Positions 1 through 6,383 are shown, numbered from the stretch's first letter. The stretch: 8,330 nucleotides of DNA from Thermoplasmata archaeon (GCA_021806355.1 JAJZXT010000160.1:1-8330); one strand, 5' to 3'. Program-made: numbers and translations. The notes: a model not told the origin generated them from the sequence alone.

Positions 1-135
1 CTTGTAAACGTCCTCTTCGTTGTAATCGTACCGCTTGTTAGGCATAACGGTATACCTGATCCTTCCATTATGTGAATAAACATGAAGTGTCTTTCGTGAT
101 ATCTGCAGAAGGTTCAGGACTTCCTTTGCCTTCAT
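1..135 (-). CDS. tnpA: IS607-family serine recombinase (TnpA), N-terminal MerR-like domain, cut by the window edge
   Basis: The minus strand reads 45 codons from an ATG at 133-135 to the window edge without a stop. The protein starts MKAKEVLNLLQISRKTLHVY and ends with an N-K-R-Y-D-Y-N-E-E-D-V-Y-K stretch. This is the MerR-like helix-turn-helix found at the start of IS607-type transposon resolvases, where K-E-V-L..L..S..T-L..Y is followed by G-R-I-R and a P-N-x-R-Y-D-Y-x-E-E-D-V-Y motif. In this family the small domain binds the element ends, and a serine recombinase catalytic domain (not visible here) does strand exchange. IS607 elements usually carry tnpB directly downstream, which would lie left of this window. 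A TATA-like box at 160-167 places the likely transcript start at or next to the ATG. The family call rests on 45 residues but the motif is distinctive. The gene could still be truncated outside the window. Confidence 0.85.
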   Translation of the reverse strand, partial: MKAKEVLNLLQISRKTLHVYSHNGRIRYTVMPNKRYDYNEEDVYK

Positions 136-159
136 AGTTATCGTATTATATAACAATAG

Positions 160-167
160 TAAATAAA
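160..167 (-). promoter_or_regulatory. TATA box for the IS607-type tnpA
   Basis: The minus strand reads TTTATTTA, preceded by a purine-rich AAG. It ends 24 nt before the tnpA ATG. That spacing fits an archaeal TATA box driving a leaderless transcript. A second AT-rich stretch (TTATATAAT, near 144-153) lies too close to the start to serve the same role. Confidence 0.5.
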
Positions 168-246
168 CTTATCATTCTAATGGACTATAGAAGAGGAGAA
201 AGCCGGGTAAGGCAGCTATCGATTTTATGATTTTATTTTTCTGCCG

Positions 247-1173
247 TCAGAGGTCTCCTCGTTCTTGATTTATAGATTTCTCTATCAATGACCCCAGCAG
301 TTTGATAAACGATTCACTGGCATTTGGTGATGCCGCTCTTGTATATTCCAGGCCATCGTCTCGAACCTTTTTCGCAAACAATAAGTCAAGGTCATAGAGA
401 ATCTCCAGGTGATCATAGAGGAATCCTATTGGTACGGTTATGATCCTTTTAAGTTTATCTTCCTTCACATCTTCCAAAACTTCGTAAATGCTCGGTCCCA
501 ACCAATTCCTTCCATACATTCCCTGACTTTGGAATCCCGTTGCAAAATCTTTGGTGTTCAGTGCCTTTGCTATTTCTCTTGCGCTTTCCTCAAAGTCTTC
601 TATGTACTGCTGTTCTTCCGATTTCAATTTAGGCAAGCTATGGGCGGTAAACAGAAGAAAGTCACCCTTCTTGAATATCTTTGAAACGCTATCAGCCCAG
701 ATCTTAACAAAATTCTTGTCCCTGCAGATTCCCGAAATTAGATCAACCTTCATGTTGATGTTATTCTGCCTCATAAAATCCAAAAGAGGAACTATGTAAC
801 TGTCATAAATGCTTGAAGCCCTCAGTGGGAAGAGTGGTAGAACCTTTATTTTCCTGATTCCCTGATCATCAAGAGTTTTTACTGTCTCCATGAGAGAAGG
901 TTTCCAGTGCTTGAACGCATTGACAATTATGACATTGCCCATAGGTGCTCCTCCTTGGAGATTTTTTTCCACGCCTTCCCTGATATTCTTTATTATTTTG
1001 CCGGAGGGTGAAATAAAATCCACTGTGGCATACTTTTTCTCGGTATCTTTTACGGCAAACTCAGGAGGGTCCCTCCCATTGAAGACGTCTCTTAGATATT
1101 CCATCAAATCCTCTTTGCTCTCGGGACTTCCGTAAGATGCCATAATTATGGCTATTCGTTCTTTATTTTCCAT
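247..1173 (-). CDS. hemH: Ferrochelatase, coproporphyrin type (CpfC/HemH)
   Basis: A 308-aa cytosolic chelatase that inserts ferrous iron into a porphyrin. Visible family motifs are MASYGSP (11-17), FTAHSLP (175-181) with the catalytic His178, GFQSQGMYGRNWLGP (213-227), and VPIGFLYDHLEILYDLD (247-263) with Glu257. Length and spacing track the Bacillus enzyme (about 310 aa, catalytic His183 and Glu264). Y14 sits where Bacillus-type coproporphyrin ferrochelatases have the iron-ligating Tyr13, whereas protoporphyrin ferrochelatases usually read N-L-G there. I therefore infer coproporphyrin III as substrate. There is only one Cys (C150), so no 2Fe-2S cluster. The ATG at 1173 overlaps the end of hemE by 22 bp and is needed to keep the first beta strand (RIAIIMASYG). 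An AAGAGG Shine-Dalgarno-like site lies 7 nt upstream. It is the last gene of the minus-strand cluster. The ferrochelatase call is very sure and the substrate subtype moderately so. Confidence 0.96.
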   Translation of the reverse strand: MENKERIAIIMASYGSPESKEDLMEYLRDVFNGRDPPEFAVKDTEKKYATVDFISPSGKIIKNIREGVEKNLQGGAPMGNVIIVNAFKHWKPSLMETVKTLDDQGIRKIKVLPLFPLRASSIYDSYIVPLLDFMRQNNINMKVDLISGICRDKNFVKIWADSVSKIFKKGDFLLFTAHSLPKLKSEEQQYIEDFEESAREIAKALNTKDFATGFQSQGMYGRNWLGPSIYEVLEDVKEDKLKRIITVPIGFLYDHLEILYDLDLLFAKKVRDDGLEYTRAASPNASESFIKLLGSLIEKSINQERGDL

Positions 1174-2153
1174 GCATGAACCTCTTCAGCTATTCCTTTC
1201 AATGTGGCCTGATCAGTTTCCGGCAAAACACCGTGTCCCAGGTTAAAAATATAGTTTTCATTCCATTTCAAGTTCTGCAGAATTTTCCTTGTCTGCATTA
1301 AGCTCAATCCGAGACCGCTTGCAGCTATTGCGGGATCAAGATTGCCCTGAATAATCATGTCTTTTCCGAAATATTCCTGGGCATGGCATATTTCAGATCT
1401 CCAATCTATGCTTAATGCATCCGGGTTGATTTCCCTGAAAATTTCCCATAGATGGTGTGTGCCCGTGGAAAATAATATGAGTTTCGACCCAGCAGAGTGG
1501 ATTTCCGATGTGATTTCCTGCAGGATCCCGGAATAATAATCTCTGACAAATGAATAGGGAAGAAATCCGAGCCAGCTGTCAAATATCTGGATTGCCTCAG
1601 CGCCTGCCCTTATCTGTTCTCGAATGTCCATTATTAGATATTCCTTGAGTATCTCGATCTGACCCTTTACATCTTTGTCGTCAGCAGCAATTGCCTTTCT
1701 CGTGGCCATTAATTCCGGATCAGATCTTCCGTTCATCGCATACGAAAGAATGGTGAGCGGTGCACCCGTGAATCCAATTATTGGAAAATCGCCGTGAATT
1801 TGCCTGAATTTTTCTATTACCCCGGCTGCGTGAGATTTGAACTTTTGATCCACATCTGGTTCTGTTTTGCTGACAATTGGACTGCCATTTCCGGGGTAAT
1901 CCACGGAATAACCCATATTTTCTAGAATCAGCAGAATATCTGAGAAAACGATGGCTGCGTCAACGCCTAATTCTTCGACAGGAAGATAACTTACCCTGGC
2001 AGCCATTGTGTAATCCTTGCACAACTGGTTCATGGAATAATTCTCCCTGATGGACGAGTATGATTTCATGTATCTGCCGGCCTGCCTCATAAACCAGACC
2101 GGGATGCCATCAGCCTGTCCGGATCTTAGAACTCCCTTGAATTTGTTTGCCAA
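1152..2153 (-). CDS. hemE: Uroporphyrinogen III decarboxylase
   Basis: A 333-aa enzyme that removes the four acetate carboxyls of uroporphyrinogen III to give coproporphyrinogen III, the last precursor before the coproporphyrin and protoporphyrin branches divide. The signature PVWFMRQAGRY (18-28) supplies the substrate-binding R23 and R27. The key Asp is D72 in VFSDILLI. GFTGAPLTILSY (127-138) holds Y138, DSW at 192-194 holds S193, and NLGHGVLPETD (304-314) holds H307. These match human Arg37, Arg41, Asp86, Tyr164, Ser219 and His339 in order, so all known active-site residues are present. The start is a TTG at 2151-2153. An in-frame TAA lies two codons upstream (2160-2162), so no longer reading is possible, and 22 residues before MRQAGR is normal for the family. 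It follows the asnS stop by 10 nt, with an AGGT site overlapping that stop. It overlaps hemH. Confidence 0.97.
   Translation of the reverse strand: MANKFKGVLRSGQADGIPVWFMRQAGRYMKSYSSIRENYSMNQLCKDYTMAARVSYLPVEELGVDAAIVFSDILLILENMGYSVDYPGNGSPIVSKTEPDVDQKFKSHAAGVIEKFRQIHGDFPIIGFTGAPLTILSYAMNGRSDPELMATRKAIAADDKDVKGQIEILKEYLIMDIREQIRAGAEAIQIFDSWLGFLPYSFVRDYYSGILQEITSEIHSAGSKLILFSTGTHHLWEIFREINPDALSIDWRSEICHAQEYFGKDMIIQGNLDPAIAASGLGLSLMQTRKILQNLKWNENYIFNLGHGVLPETDQATLKGIAEEVHAWKIKNE
1181..1187 (-). promoter_or_regulatory. Ribosome binding site of hemH inside hemE
   Basis: The minus strand reads GAAGAGG, ending 7 nt before the hemH ATG and lying within the last codons of hemE. With the 22-bp gene overlap it indicates translation of hemH from the same message as hemE, and it supports the ATG at 1173 over an internal Met. 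Confidence 0.55.
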
Positions 2154-2163
2154 TTTGGATTAC

Positions 2164-3453
2164 CTACGGTCGTAATCTCCTTATAGTTCTTGGAAAAGCT
2201 ATGACTTCCTTGATATTTTCCTGCTTCATCAGCCACAGACACAAGCGATCAAGGCCAAGGCCGAAGCCTGAATGAGGGATACTTCCATACCTTCTCAGGT
2301 CCAGATACCAGTAATAATCCTCTTCCTTCAAGCCTGCTTTCTGTATTCTTCCCTTGAGTTCATCAAGAGACCATATCCTCTCGCCGCCGCCTATTATCTC
2401 TCCGTATCCCTCAGGAGCCAGCAGATCGTGGCAAAGAATGAATCCCGGATTTTCTGGATCCGGCCTGTGATAGAACGTCTTCAGTTCTTCAGGGAAACTG
2501 GTTACAAAAACAGGTTTATCGAAGTGAACCATTATGGCCCTTTCCTCATCAGCACCCAGATCATCTCCAAACTTCAGGTTAAGCCCTAAATTCTGGGCTT
2601 TTTTAATCAATTCGGAATATGTCATCCTGTGAAAAGGTTCGAGCGATTTTTCCAAGACAGAAATATCCCTCTTTAAAATATTCAGTTCATGTGTATTTTC
2701 CTTTATAACCTGCCTTATTATGTGTTTTATCAGCGCTTCCTCAATGTCCATCATCTGGTCATTGCCAATCCATGCGACCTCCCCTTCAGCATGCCAGTAT
2801 TCTGTCAGATGCCTCCATGTCCTGGATTTTTCAGCCCTGAAACTTGGTGAAACCGTGAACACCTTTTCCAGAGAAAAAATGAATGTTTCCAGGTAGAACT
2901 GGGAGCTCTGCGTCAGGAATGCAGTATCACCGAAGAATGGAACCTTGAAAAGAGTTGATCCACCTTCTGTTGCGGAGGATACCATCATTGGTGGGTGGAC
3001 TTCATAATATCCGCTGTTAAAGAAGAATTCTGAGAAGGCTTTAAAGATTGTCGATCGTATTTTTAATATGGCGTTAAATTCCCGGCTCCTTATCCAGAGG
3101 TGCCTGTTGTCCAGAAGGAATTCCTCACCCTGATCCTTTGTAATGGGAAAGTTGTCATTCCTCTGAAAGATTTTAAAAGAAATTATCTTCATCTCGTATC
3201 CGGTTATAGCCCTTTCATCCTTTGATATTATGCCGGTTATTTCTAAGCTGCTTTCGATGGTTAGGCTTGAAAGGATCTTGAACTGTTCCTCAGTTAAATC
3301 TTCAATTTTCCCCACAGTTTGAATAACGTCGGAATGGTCCCTGACAATAATAAAACACAATTTGGCGCTTGATCTTACACGATATACCCAACCGTGAATT
3401 TGAATCTCCTTTCCTATACACTCGTCATTTAGTATGTTGGCTATTGTTTCCAT
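2164..3453 (-). CDS. asnS: Asparaginyl-tRNA synthetase
   Basis: A 429-aa class IIb aminoacyl-tRNA synthetase that charges tRNA-Asn directly. Residues about 14-97 form the OB-fold anticodon-binding domain (IQIHGWVYRVRSS). Motif 1 lies around 128-155, motif 2 at 205-225 (FRAEKSRTWRHLTEYWHAEG), and motif 3 at 396-408 (GFGLGLDRLCLWL) with R403. Several signatures choose AsnRS over archaeal AspRS: SSATEGGSTLF (159-169), DLLAPEGYGEIIGGG (343-357), YLDLRRYGSIPHSGFG (383-398), and the terminal EVIAFPRT. The presence of the OB domain rules out the shorter archaeal asparagine synthetase-related paralogue. Length is normal for archaeal AsnRS (about 430 aa). It starts with ATG 18 nt after the DUF309 stop, with no strong ribosome site apart from a GTGATG stretch, and sits mid-operon. 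The gene implies that this organism need not make Asn-tRNA by transamidation alone. Confidence 0.96.
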   Translation of the reverse strand: METIANILNDECIGKEIQIHGWVYRVRSSAKLCFIIVRDHSDVIQTVGKIEDLTEEQFKILSSLTIESSLEITGIISKDERAITGYEMKIISFKIFQRNDNFPITKDQGEEFLLDNRHLWIRSREFNAILKIRSTIFKAFSEFFFNSGYYEVHPPMMVSSATEGGSTLFKVPFFGDTAFLTQSSQFYLETFIFSLEKVFTVSPSFRAEKSRTWRHLTEYWHAEGEVAWIGNDQMMDIEEALIKHIIRQVIKENTHELNILKRDISVLEKSLEPFHRMTYSELIKKAQNLGLNLKFGDDLGADEERAIMVHFDKPVFVTSFPEELKTFYHRPDPENPGFILCHDLLAPEGYGEIIGGGERIWSLDELKGRIQKAGLKEEDYYWYLDLRRYGSIPHSGFGLGLDRLCLWLMKQENIKEVIAFPRTIRRLRP

Positions 3454-3471
3454 CGGCTGTTCATCACTAAT

Positions 3472-4017
3472 TCATATAATATTTTTCATAATGTTGTTTT
3501 CAAGCATCTCTCTCACATCGGCATCATGAATCTTCAATGGATATCTAAAACACTCAGGGAAGGATTCCTTGGATAAACGTGCATTCAACCTGCTCATTTC
3601 TCGCAATGCCCTTGAGTATACAGTTTTTCCTATGTTCGGCTGGTTCATCTGGTACTTAACCTGCGATACCCCGACAAGTATCAGGCATTGAATATACCTT
3701 TTTGCATTTCCCTCTTGACTTTTCCATATTCTCTCAAGCAATTCGTGATATTCCCAGTACCTTTCGCAATTGAACATTGAAATTGCCTGTATTAGAAGGT
3801 CCCTGTCACTAAGGGTATTCTTGAGAAGTTCCAGATGGGAATCAGATGATCTGAACAAAATTTGGCTCTCTGGAATTTTATCTGATATGAGATGGCATCG
3901 TGATTCCTCAAAGCAATCTATCTCACAGCCATAACTTGTATTTCTTATTATGAAACCGTCCTGCCCGAAATCCCTGCAAAATTCGCCCGATTTAATTCCC
4001 ACAATTTTTCGCTGCAA
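3472..4017 (-). CDS. DUF309-domain protein with a Cys-containing N-terminal extension
   Basis: A 181-aa protein. Residues about 75-140 carry the DUF309 signature: F-N-x-x-R-Y-W-E-Y-H-E-L-L-E-R-I-W (82-98, with H91 and E92), then Y-I-Q-C-L-I-L-V-G-V (108-117) and an all-helical continuation. The biochemical role of DUF309 is not established as far as I know. The conserved His and Glu suggest a helical bundle with a polar or metal site, which is inference. The N-terminal 65 residues are not part of DUF309 and contain C14, C31, C35 and C41. No membrane segment or signal peptide is seen. The start is a TTG at 4015-4017, with an in-frame TAA six codons upstream (4033-4035). A GTG five codons further in is an alternative. 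It begins 10 nt after the stop of the upstream gene and ends 18 nt before asnS, so it is almost certainly co-transcribed with asnS, hemE and hemH. Confidence 0.85.
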   Translation of the reverse strand: MQRKIVGIKSGEFCRDFGQDGFIIRNTSYGCEIDCFEESRCHLISDKIPESQILFRSSDSHLELLKNTLSDRDLLIQAISMFNCERYWEYHELLERIWKSQEGNAKRYIQCLILVGVSQVKYQMNQPNIGKTVYSRALREMSRLNARLSKESFPECFRYPLKIHDADVREMLENNIMKNII

Positions 4018-4027
4018 TTCTATTTTC

Positions 4028-4630
4028 TCAGTTTATGTTTCCAAGATCCTTTGATCTTATGACATCAAGATATTTTTTAGGAATACCGAACTCCAGAAGC
4101 GAATTCCATCCCTTAATGACATTTCTTGCAATGGCCAGGTTGATTATATCAGCTATAGGAAGATAGTAGCTATCTGGGGCATGGATTGTTCCAAGAACCC
4201 ATGGAGGAAGCCCAAAGTAATTCTTTATTCTCCCAGGAACCACGGATGAAAGCAGGTCATCAAGAATTGTGGAAATCTTTTCATTGTAATACCATTTTGA
4301 AACAGGTGTCTTTTCAAACCCCTTTGATGGAGTATAAATTTTCCACTTCAGCCCATAGGCGAACATTTCTCCCTGGTATATGGATGTCCCACCAAAATCG
4401 TCCTCCTTTGTTCTTGGAGGCACTTCTTCCTTTCCCGTATCACTGTTAATAACCCTGATTGTGCTTTTATTATGGATACTCAAATAAATGCCAATGAGTC
4501 TCTCCAGCTCACCTGCTTCTTCCTCTGATAACTGCATGTCATTCTCTAACAACTCAGAGATGCTGGAATAGTCGGCCAGGGTGGCATTCATAATTGTCTT
4601 AAGATAATAATTGAACCTTTCCCCAGTCAT
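4028..4630 (-). CDS. Conserved-looking hypothetical protein, first gene of the asnS-heme operon
   Basis: I do not recognise this 200-aa protein. It appears soluble, without signal peptide or membrane helix. Residues 1-55 look helical and acidic (S-E-E-E-A-G-E-L-E-R). About 80-115 is aromatic and strand-like (FGGTSIYQGEMFAYGLKWKI). About 115-195 is helical again, with LPPWVLG (141-147), PIADIINLAIARNVIKGW (158-175) and FGIPKKYLDV (181-190). There is no Cys and no catalytic motif that I can name. The ATG at 4628-4630 is preceded by an in-frame TAG (4640-4642) and a GAGGT ribosome site 5 nt upstream. A TATA box at 4661-4670 makes it the probable lead gene of the minus-strand operon. Its stop is 10 nt from the DUF309 start. 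It is divergent from the gene at 4705. The gene is likely real because it completes the operon and has its own promoter and ribosome site. Confidence 0.75.
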   Translation of the reverse strand: MTGERFNYYLKTIMNATLADYSSISELLENDMQLSEEEAGELERLIGIYLSIHNKSTIRVINSDTGKEEVPPRTKEDDFGGTSIYQGEMFAYGLKWKIYTPSKGFEKTPVSKWYYNEKISTILDDLLSSVVPGRIKNYFGLPPWVLGTIHAPDSYYLPIADIINLAIARNVIKGWNSLLEFGIPKKYLDVIRSKDLGNIN

Positions 4631-4658
4631 CTGATACCTCTAGTTATAATAATGAATA

Positions 4659-4674
4659 TAATTATTTATAATTA
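4659..4674. promoter_or_regulatory. AT-only inverted repeat in the divergent promoter region
   Basis: The sequence TAATTAT-TT-ATAATTA is a perfect inverted repeat with a 2-nt centre. It coincides with the TATA box of the minus-strand operon and lies 31 nt upstream of the GTG of the plus-strand gene. It could let TBP bind in either direction or could be an operator for both genes. Because it is purely A/T, chance is a real alternative. Confidence 0.3.
4661..4670 (-). promoter_or_regulatory. Operon promoter (TATA box) for the 4630 to 247 gene cluster
   Basis: The minus strand reads TATAAATAAT, 30 nt upstream of the ATG at 4630. An initiation site about 25 nt downstream would leave a very short leader carrying the GAGGT ribosome site. 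No other good TATA box is seen in the short gaps of the cluster, so this is the best candidate for the whole operon promoter. Confidence 0.55.
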
Positions 4675-4704
4675 CCGTATCTGGATAATAACGAGAATCC
4701 TTTC

Positions 4705-5673
4705 GTGGTTAATATGAGCGAAAATTTAAGTATCCTTATAAAAAAATATATGGGGGATATTAAACCAATAAGGAGTTATTCGAAGAACATCATAATAGAT
4801 GAGCGATATCCAGGTTACTTGGGGTTCAAGTTTACCTATGCGTTTTCTCCATTGAACATTGGCCAGATAGCAATAAATTGTGGGGCAAAAATTGGCGAAG
4901 TTCTTGAGATTTTATCGGAGTTTGACATCAGGTTCGATAAGAGCGATGACTTTGAGGATAGATTAGATATGCTCTCGTATGAATTATATGATTTTGATCC
5001 CGATGATAAAACCTATGAAACAAAAGAAATTTCTATAAGTGGCTGCACGAATGAAGATTTGATAAGTATTGCAATCTTCAAGGAAATATCAAAGGATGTT
5101 TCGAAACCTTCTGACTTATTCAGCTCGATCTTTCATGTAAAGAATTCACTGGGATTGCCAGATGACTTTATGCCTTCAAAATTTCTTAATCTTGGGGAAA
5201 GGGCGGAGATATTCAATACAAAAGTGCTTCTGGAATCTTCTTACATAAAGGATTCACGGGCTTTTTACTTCTTTTCTCCAATCCATCAGGGAGCAGTTTA
5301 CACTCCATTTTTAGTTTATCCATCGCTGACCAGCCTTAATATCAAGGAATCGCAGGAGTTGATACTGGAGAAAATCAGGAATTCCTTTATGGCATTTCAA
5401 ACGACTAAGAGTTTTCAGGATTATTCCAGATACAGATCACTGAAGAGCTTCAGCAAGAAGATAAAGATGAAAAAGAGTGGAGTTATCAGCTCAAATTTTT
5501 TAACGCGTGAAGAATCAGAAGAAGCGCTATTGAGCGACCTAATAGTGCAGGATGGAGAAAACTTTCAATTTAAGGAAGGTGTATCGACAAGGGACCTCAA
5601 CGAATATGTAGATAACAGAAGAAATGAAATTTTGAATGTTGGCAACGAATGGCTATCAATGAAACTGGAATGA
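4705..5673 (+). CDS. Hypothetical soluble protein, divergent from the asnS-heme operon
   Basis: I do not recognise this 322-aa protein. It is predicted soluble, with an acidic middle (about 78-110, many Asp and Glu) and a basic patch at 243-258 (R-Y-R-S-L-K-S-F-S-K-K-I-K-M-K-K). Residues 49-73 (PLNIGQIAINCG followed by EVLEIL) could be a degenerate helix-turn-helix, but the match is weak. A hydrophobic, aromatic stretch FYFFSPIHQGAVYTPFLVY (187-205) looks like buried beta strands rather than a membrane span. The start is uncertain. GTG at 4705 gives the longest form, while ATG at 4714 three codons later is equally plausible. Only weak TATA-like sequence (4683-4690) lies at leaderless distance, and the inverted repeat at 4659-4674 is further up. 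The next gene starts 42 nt after its stop but has its own TATA-like box. Length and lack of interruption make it a likely real gene of unknown role. Confidence 0.7.
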   Translation: MVNMSENLSILIKKYMGDIKPIRSYSKNIIIDERYPGYLGFKFTYAFSPLNIGQIAINCGAKIGEVLEILSEFDIRFDKSDDFEDRLDMLSYELYDFDPDDKTYETKEISISGCTNEDLISIAIFKEISKDVSKPSDLFSSIFHVKNSLGLPDDFMPSKFLNLGERAEIFNTKVLLESSYIKDSRAFYFFSPIHQGAVYTPFLVYPSLTSLNIKESQELILEKIRNSFMAFQTTKSFQDYSRYRSLKSFSKKIKMKKSGVISSNFLTREESEEALLSDLIVQDGENFQFKEGVSTRDLNEYVDNRRNEILNVGNEWLSMKLE

Positions 5674-5688
5674 GTTCTCTGCAAAAAA

Positions 5689-5694
5689 TTAATA
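5689..5694 (+). promoter_or_regulatory. TATA-like box for the 189-aa surface protein
   Basis: TTAATA, preceded by six A residues (a possible BRE), is centred about 25 nt upstream of the ATG at 5716. This is the spacing expected for a leaderless archaeal transcript. No Shine-Dalgarno site is visible in front of the ATG. Confidence 0.4.
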
Positions 5695-5715
5695 GTTAAT
5701 ATGGATACAATATAG

Positions 5716-6285
5716 ATGAGGAAGAAACTCTTTCACAGAGGTTTGGTAATTCTTATTATTGGTATTGCGCTTGTGAGCGCGTCAATCATTATCACTTCAA
5801 CCAGTGTAAAGAATTATTACTCATTCTCAAAATCGCCCATTACAAAAGATGAATGGGTTTCCCCAGAAATCAATCTAAGTTCGTCATACCAGATTATCAC
5901 AACTGGCAACTCTCTTTATGTTATAAATGCACAATTCATTTCTCAGGTAAACCAGTCAAATGCCCACCAGATCGGAATAAAGCCTAATTTGAATGCTTCA
6001 ATAGGCATTGGAACCTCTGTTACCACTTATTCAGCGCCTGCTGGTTCTTATTATGTTATTTACTTCAACGCTACACAGCAAAATTACCAGTATACAATTA
6101 CCCAGAACCTTAACACTATCATAGTACTTGGACTGCTCCTTATTGTTGGCGTTGTAATGGCCGTGGTGGGAATTATCATATCCATAGCGGGGGGAATCCT
6201 CAAACCGAAGATTGACGTCAAGCAAAATCTTGATGATATTCTTTATGGCAGTGGCGATAATTCAGATCCTAGCAAAAAACCTTGA
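5716..6285 (+). CDS. Cell-surface protein with N- and C-terminal membrane anchors
   Basis: A 189-aa protein of unknown function. A short basic N-terminus (MRKKLFHR) leads into a hydrophobic helix at about 9-29. Residues about 30-132 form a Ser/Thr/Asn-rich, beta-like domain. A second hydrophobic helix spans about 134-161, and the tail ILKPKIDVKQ plus an acidic end faces the cytoplasm. By the positive-inside rule the central domain lies outside the cell. It holds four N-glycosylation sequons (N53-L-S, N79-Q-S, N93-A-S, N118-A-T), as expected for surface proteins of acid-living archaea. Small proteins of this build are common in Thermoplasmatales. The helix at 9-29 could also be a cleaved signal peptide. 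ATG 5716 is chosen because the ATG at 5701 runs into a stop after four codons. It is followed by the MFS gene on the same strand, which has a separate promoter. Confidence 0.75.
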   Translation: MRKKLFHRGLVILIIGIALVSASIIITSTSVKNYYSFSKSPITKDEWVSPEINLSSSYQIITTGNSLYVINAQFISQVNQSNAHQIGIKPNLNASIGIGTSVTTYSAPAGSYYVIYFNATQQNYQYTITQNLNTIIVLGLLLIVGVVMAVVGIIISIAGGILKPKIDVKQNLDDILYGSGDNSDPSKKP

Positions 6286-6383
6286 GGATGGCATTTGCAA
6301 TAATAATGGTTGATTGGCAAAAGCAATAATTCGAACCTCAAGTCAAATAGACGTGAGAATAATGGAACATTTTCTTGAAATGC

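Noticed and set aside
211..245. Inverted repeat GGCAG (211-215) / CTGCC (241-245) just after hemH
   Set aside because: Only five pairs with a 25-nt loop, and no T-run in the hemH direction. Too weak to call a terminator or an element end.
409..1135. Three plus-strand reading frames (409-684, 551-799, 890-1135)
   Set aside because: All are antisense to hemH, which has intact family motifs over its whole length.
2272..2589. Plus-strand 105-codon reading frame
   Set aside because: Antisense to the conserved catalytic domain of asnS, with no recognisable protein.
4186..4449. Plus-strand 87-codon reading frame
   Set aside because: Antisense to the 200-aa operon gene, with no promoter or protein features.
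6031..6225. Minus-strand 64-codon reading frame
   Set aside because: Antisense to the second membrane helix region of the surface protein, with low-complexity composition typical of a shadow frame.
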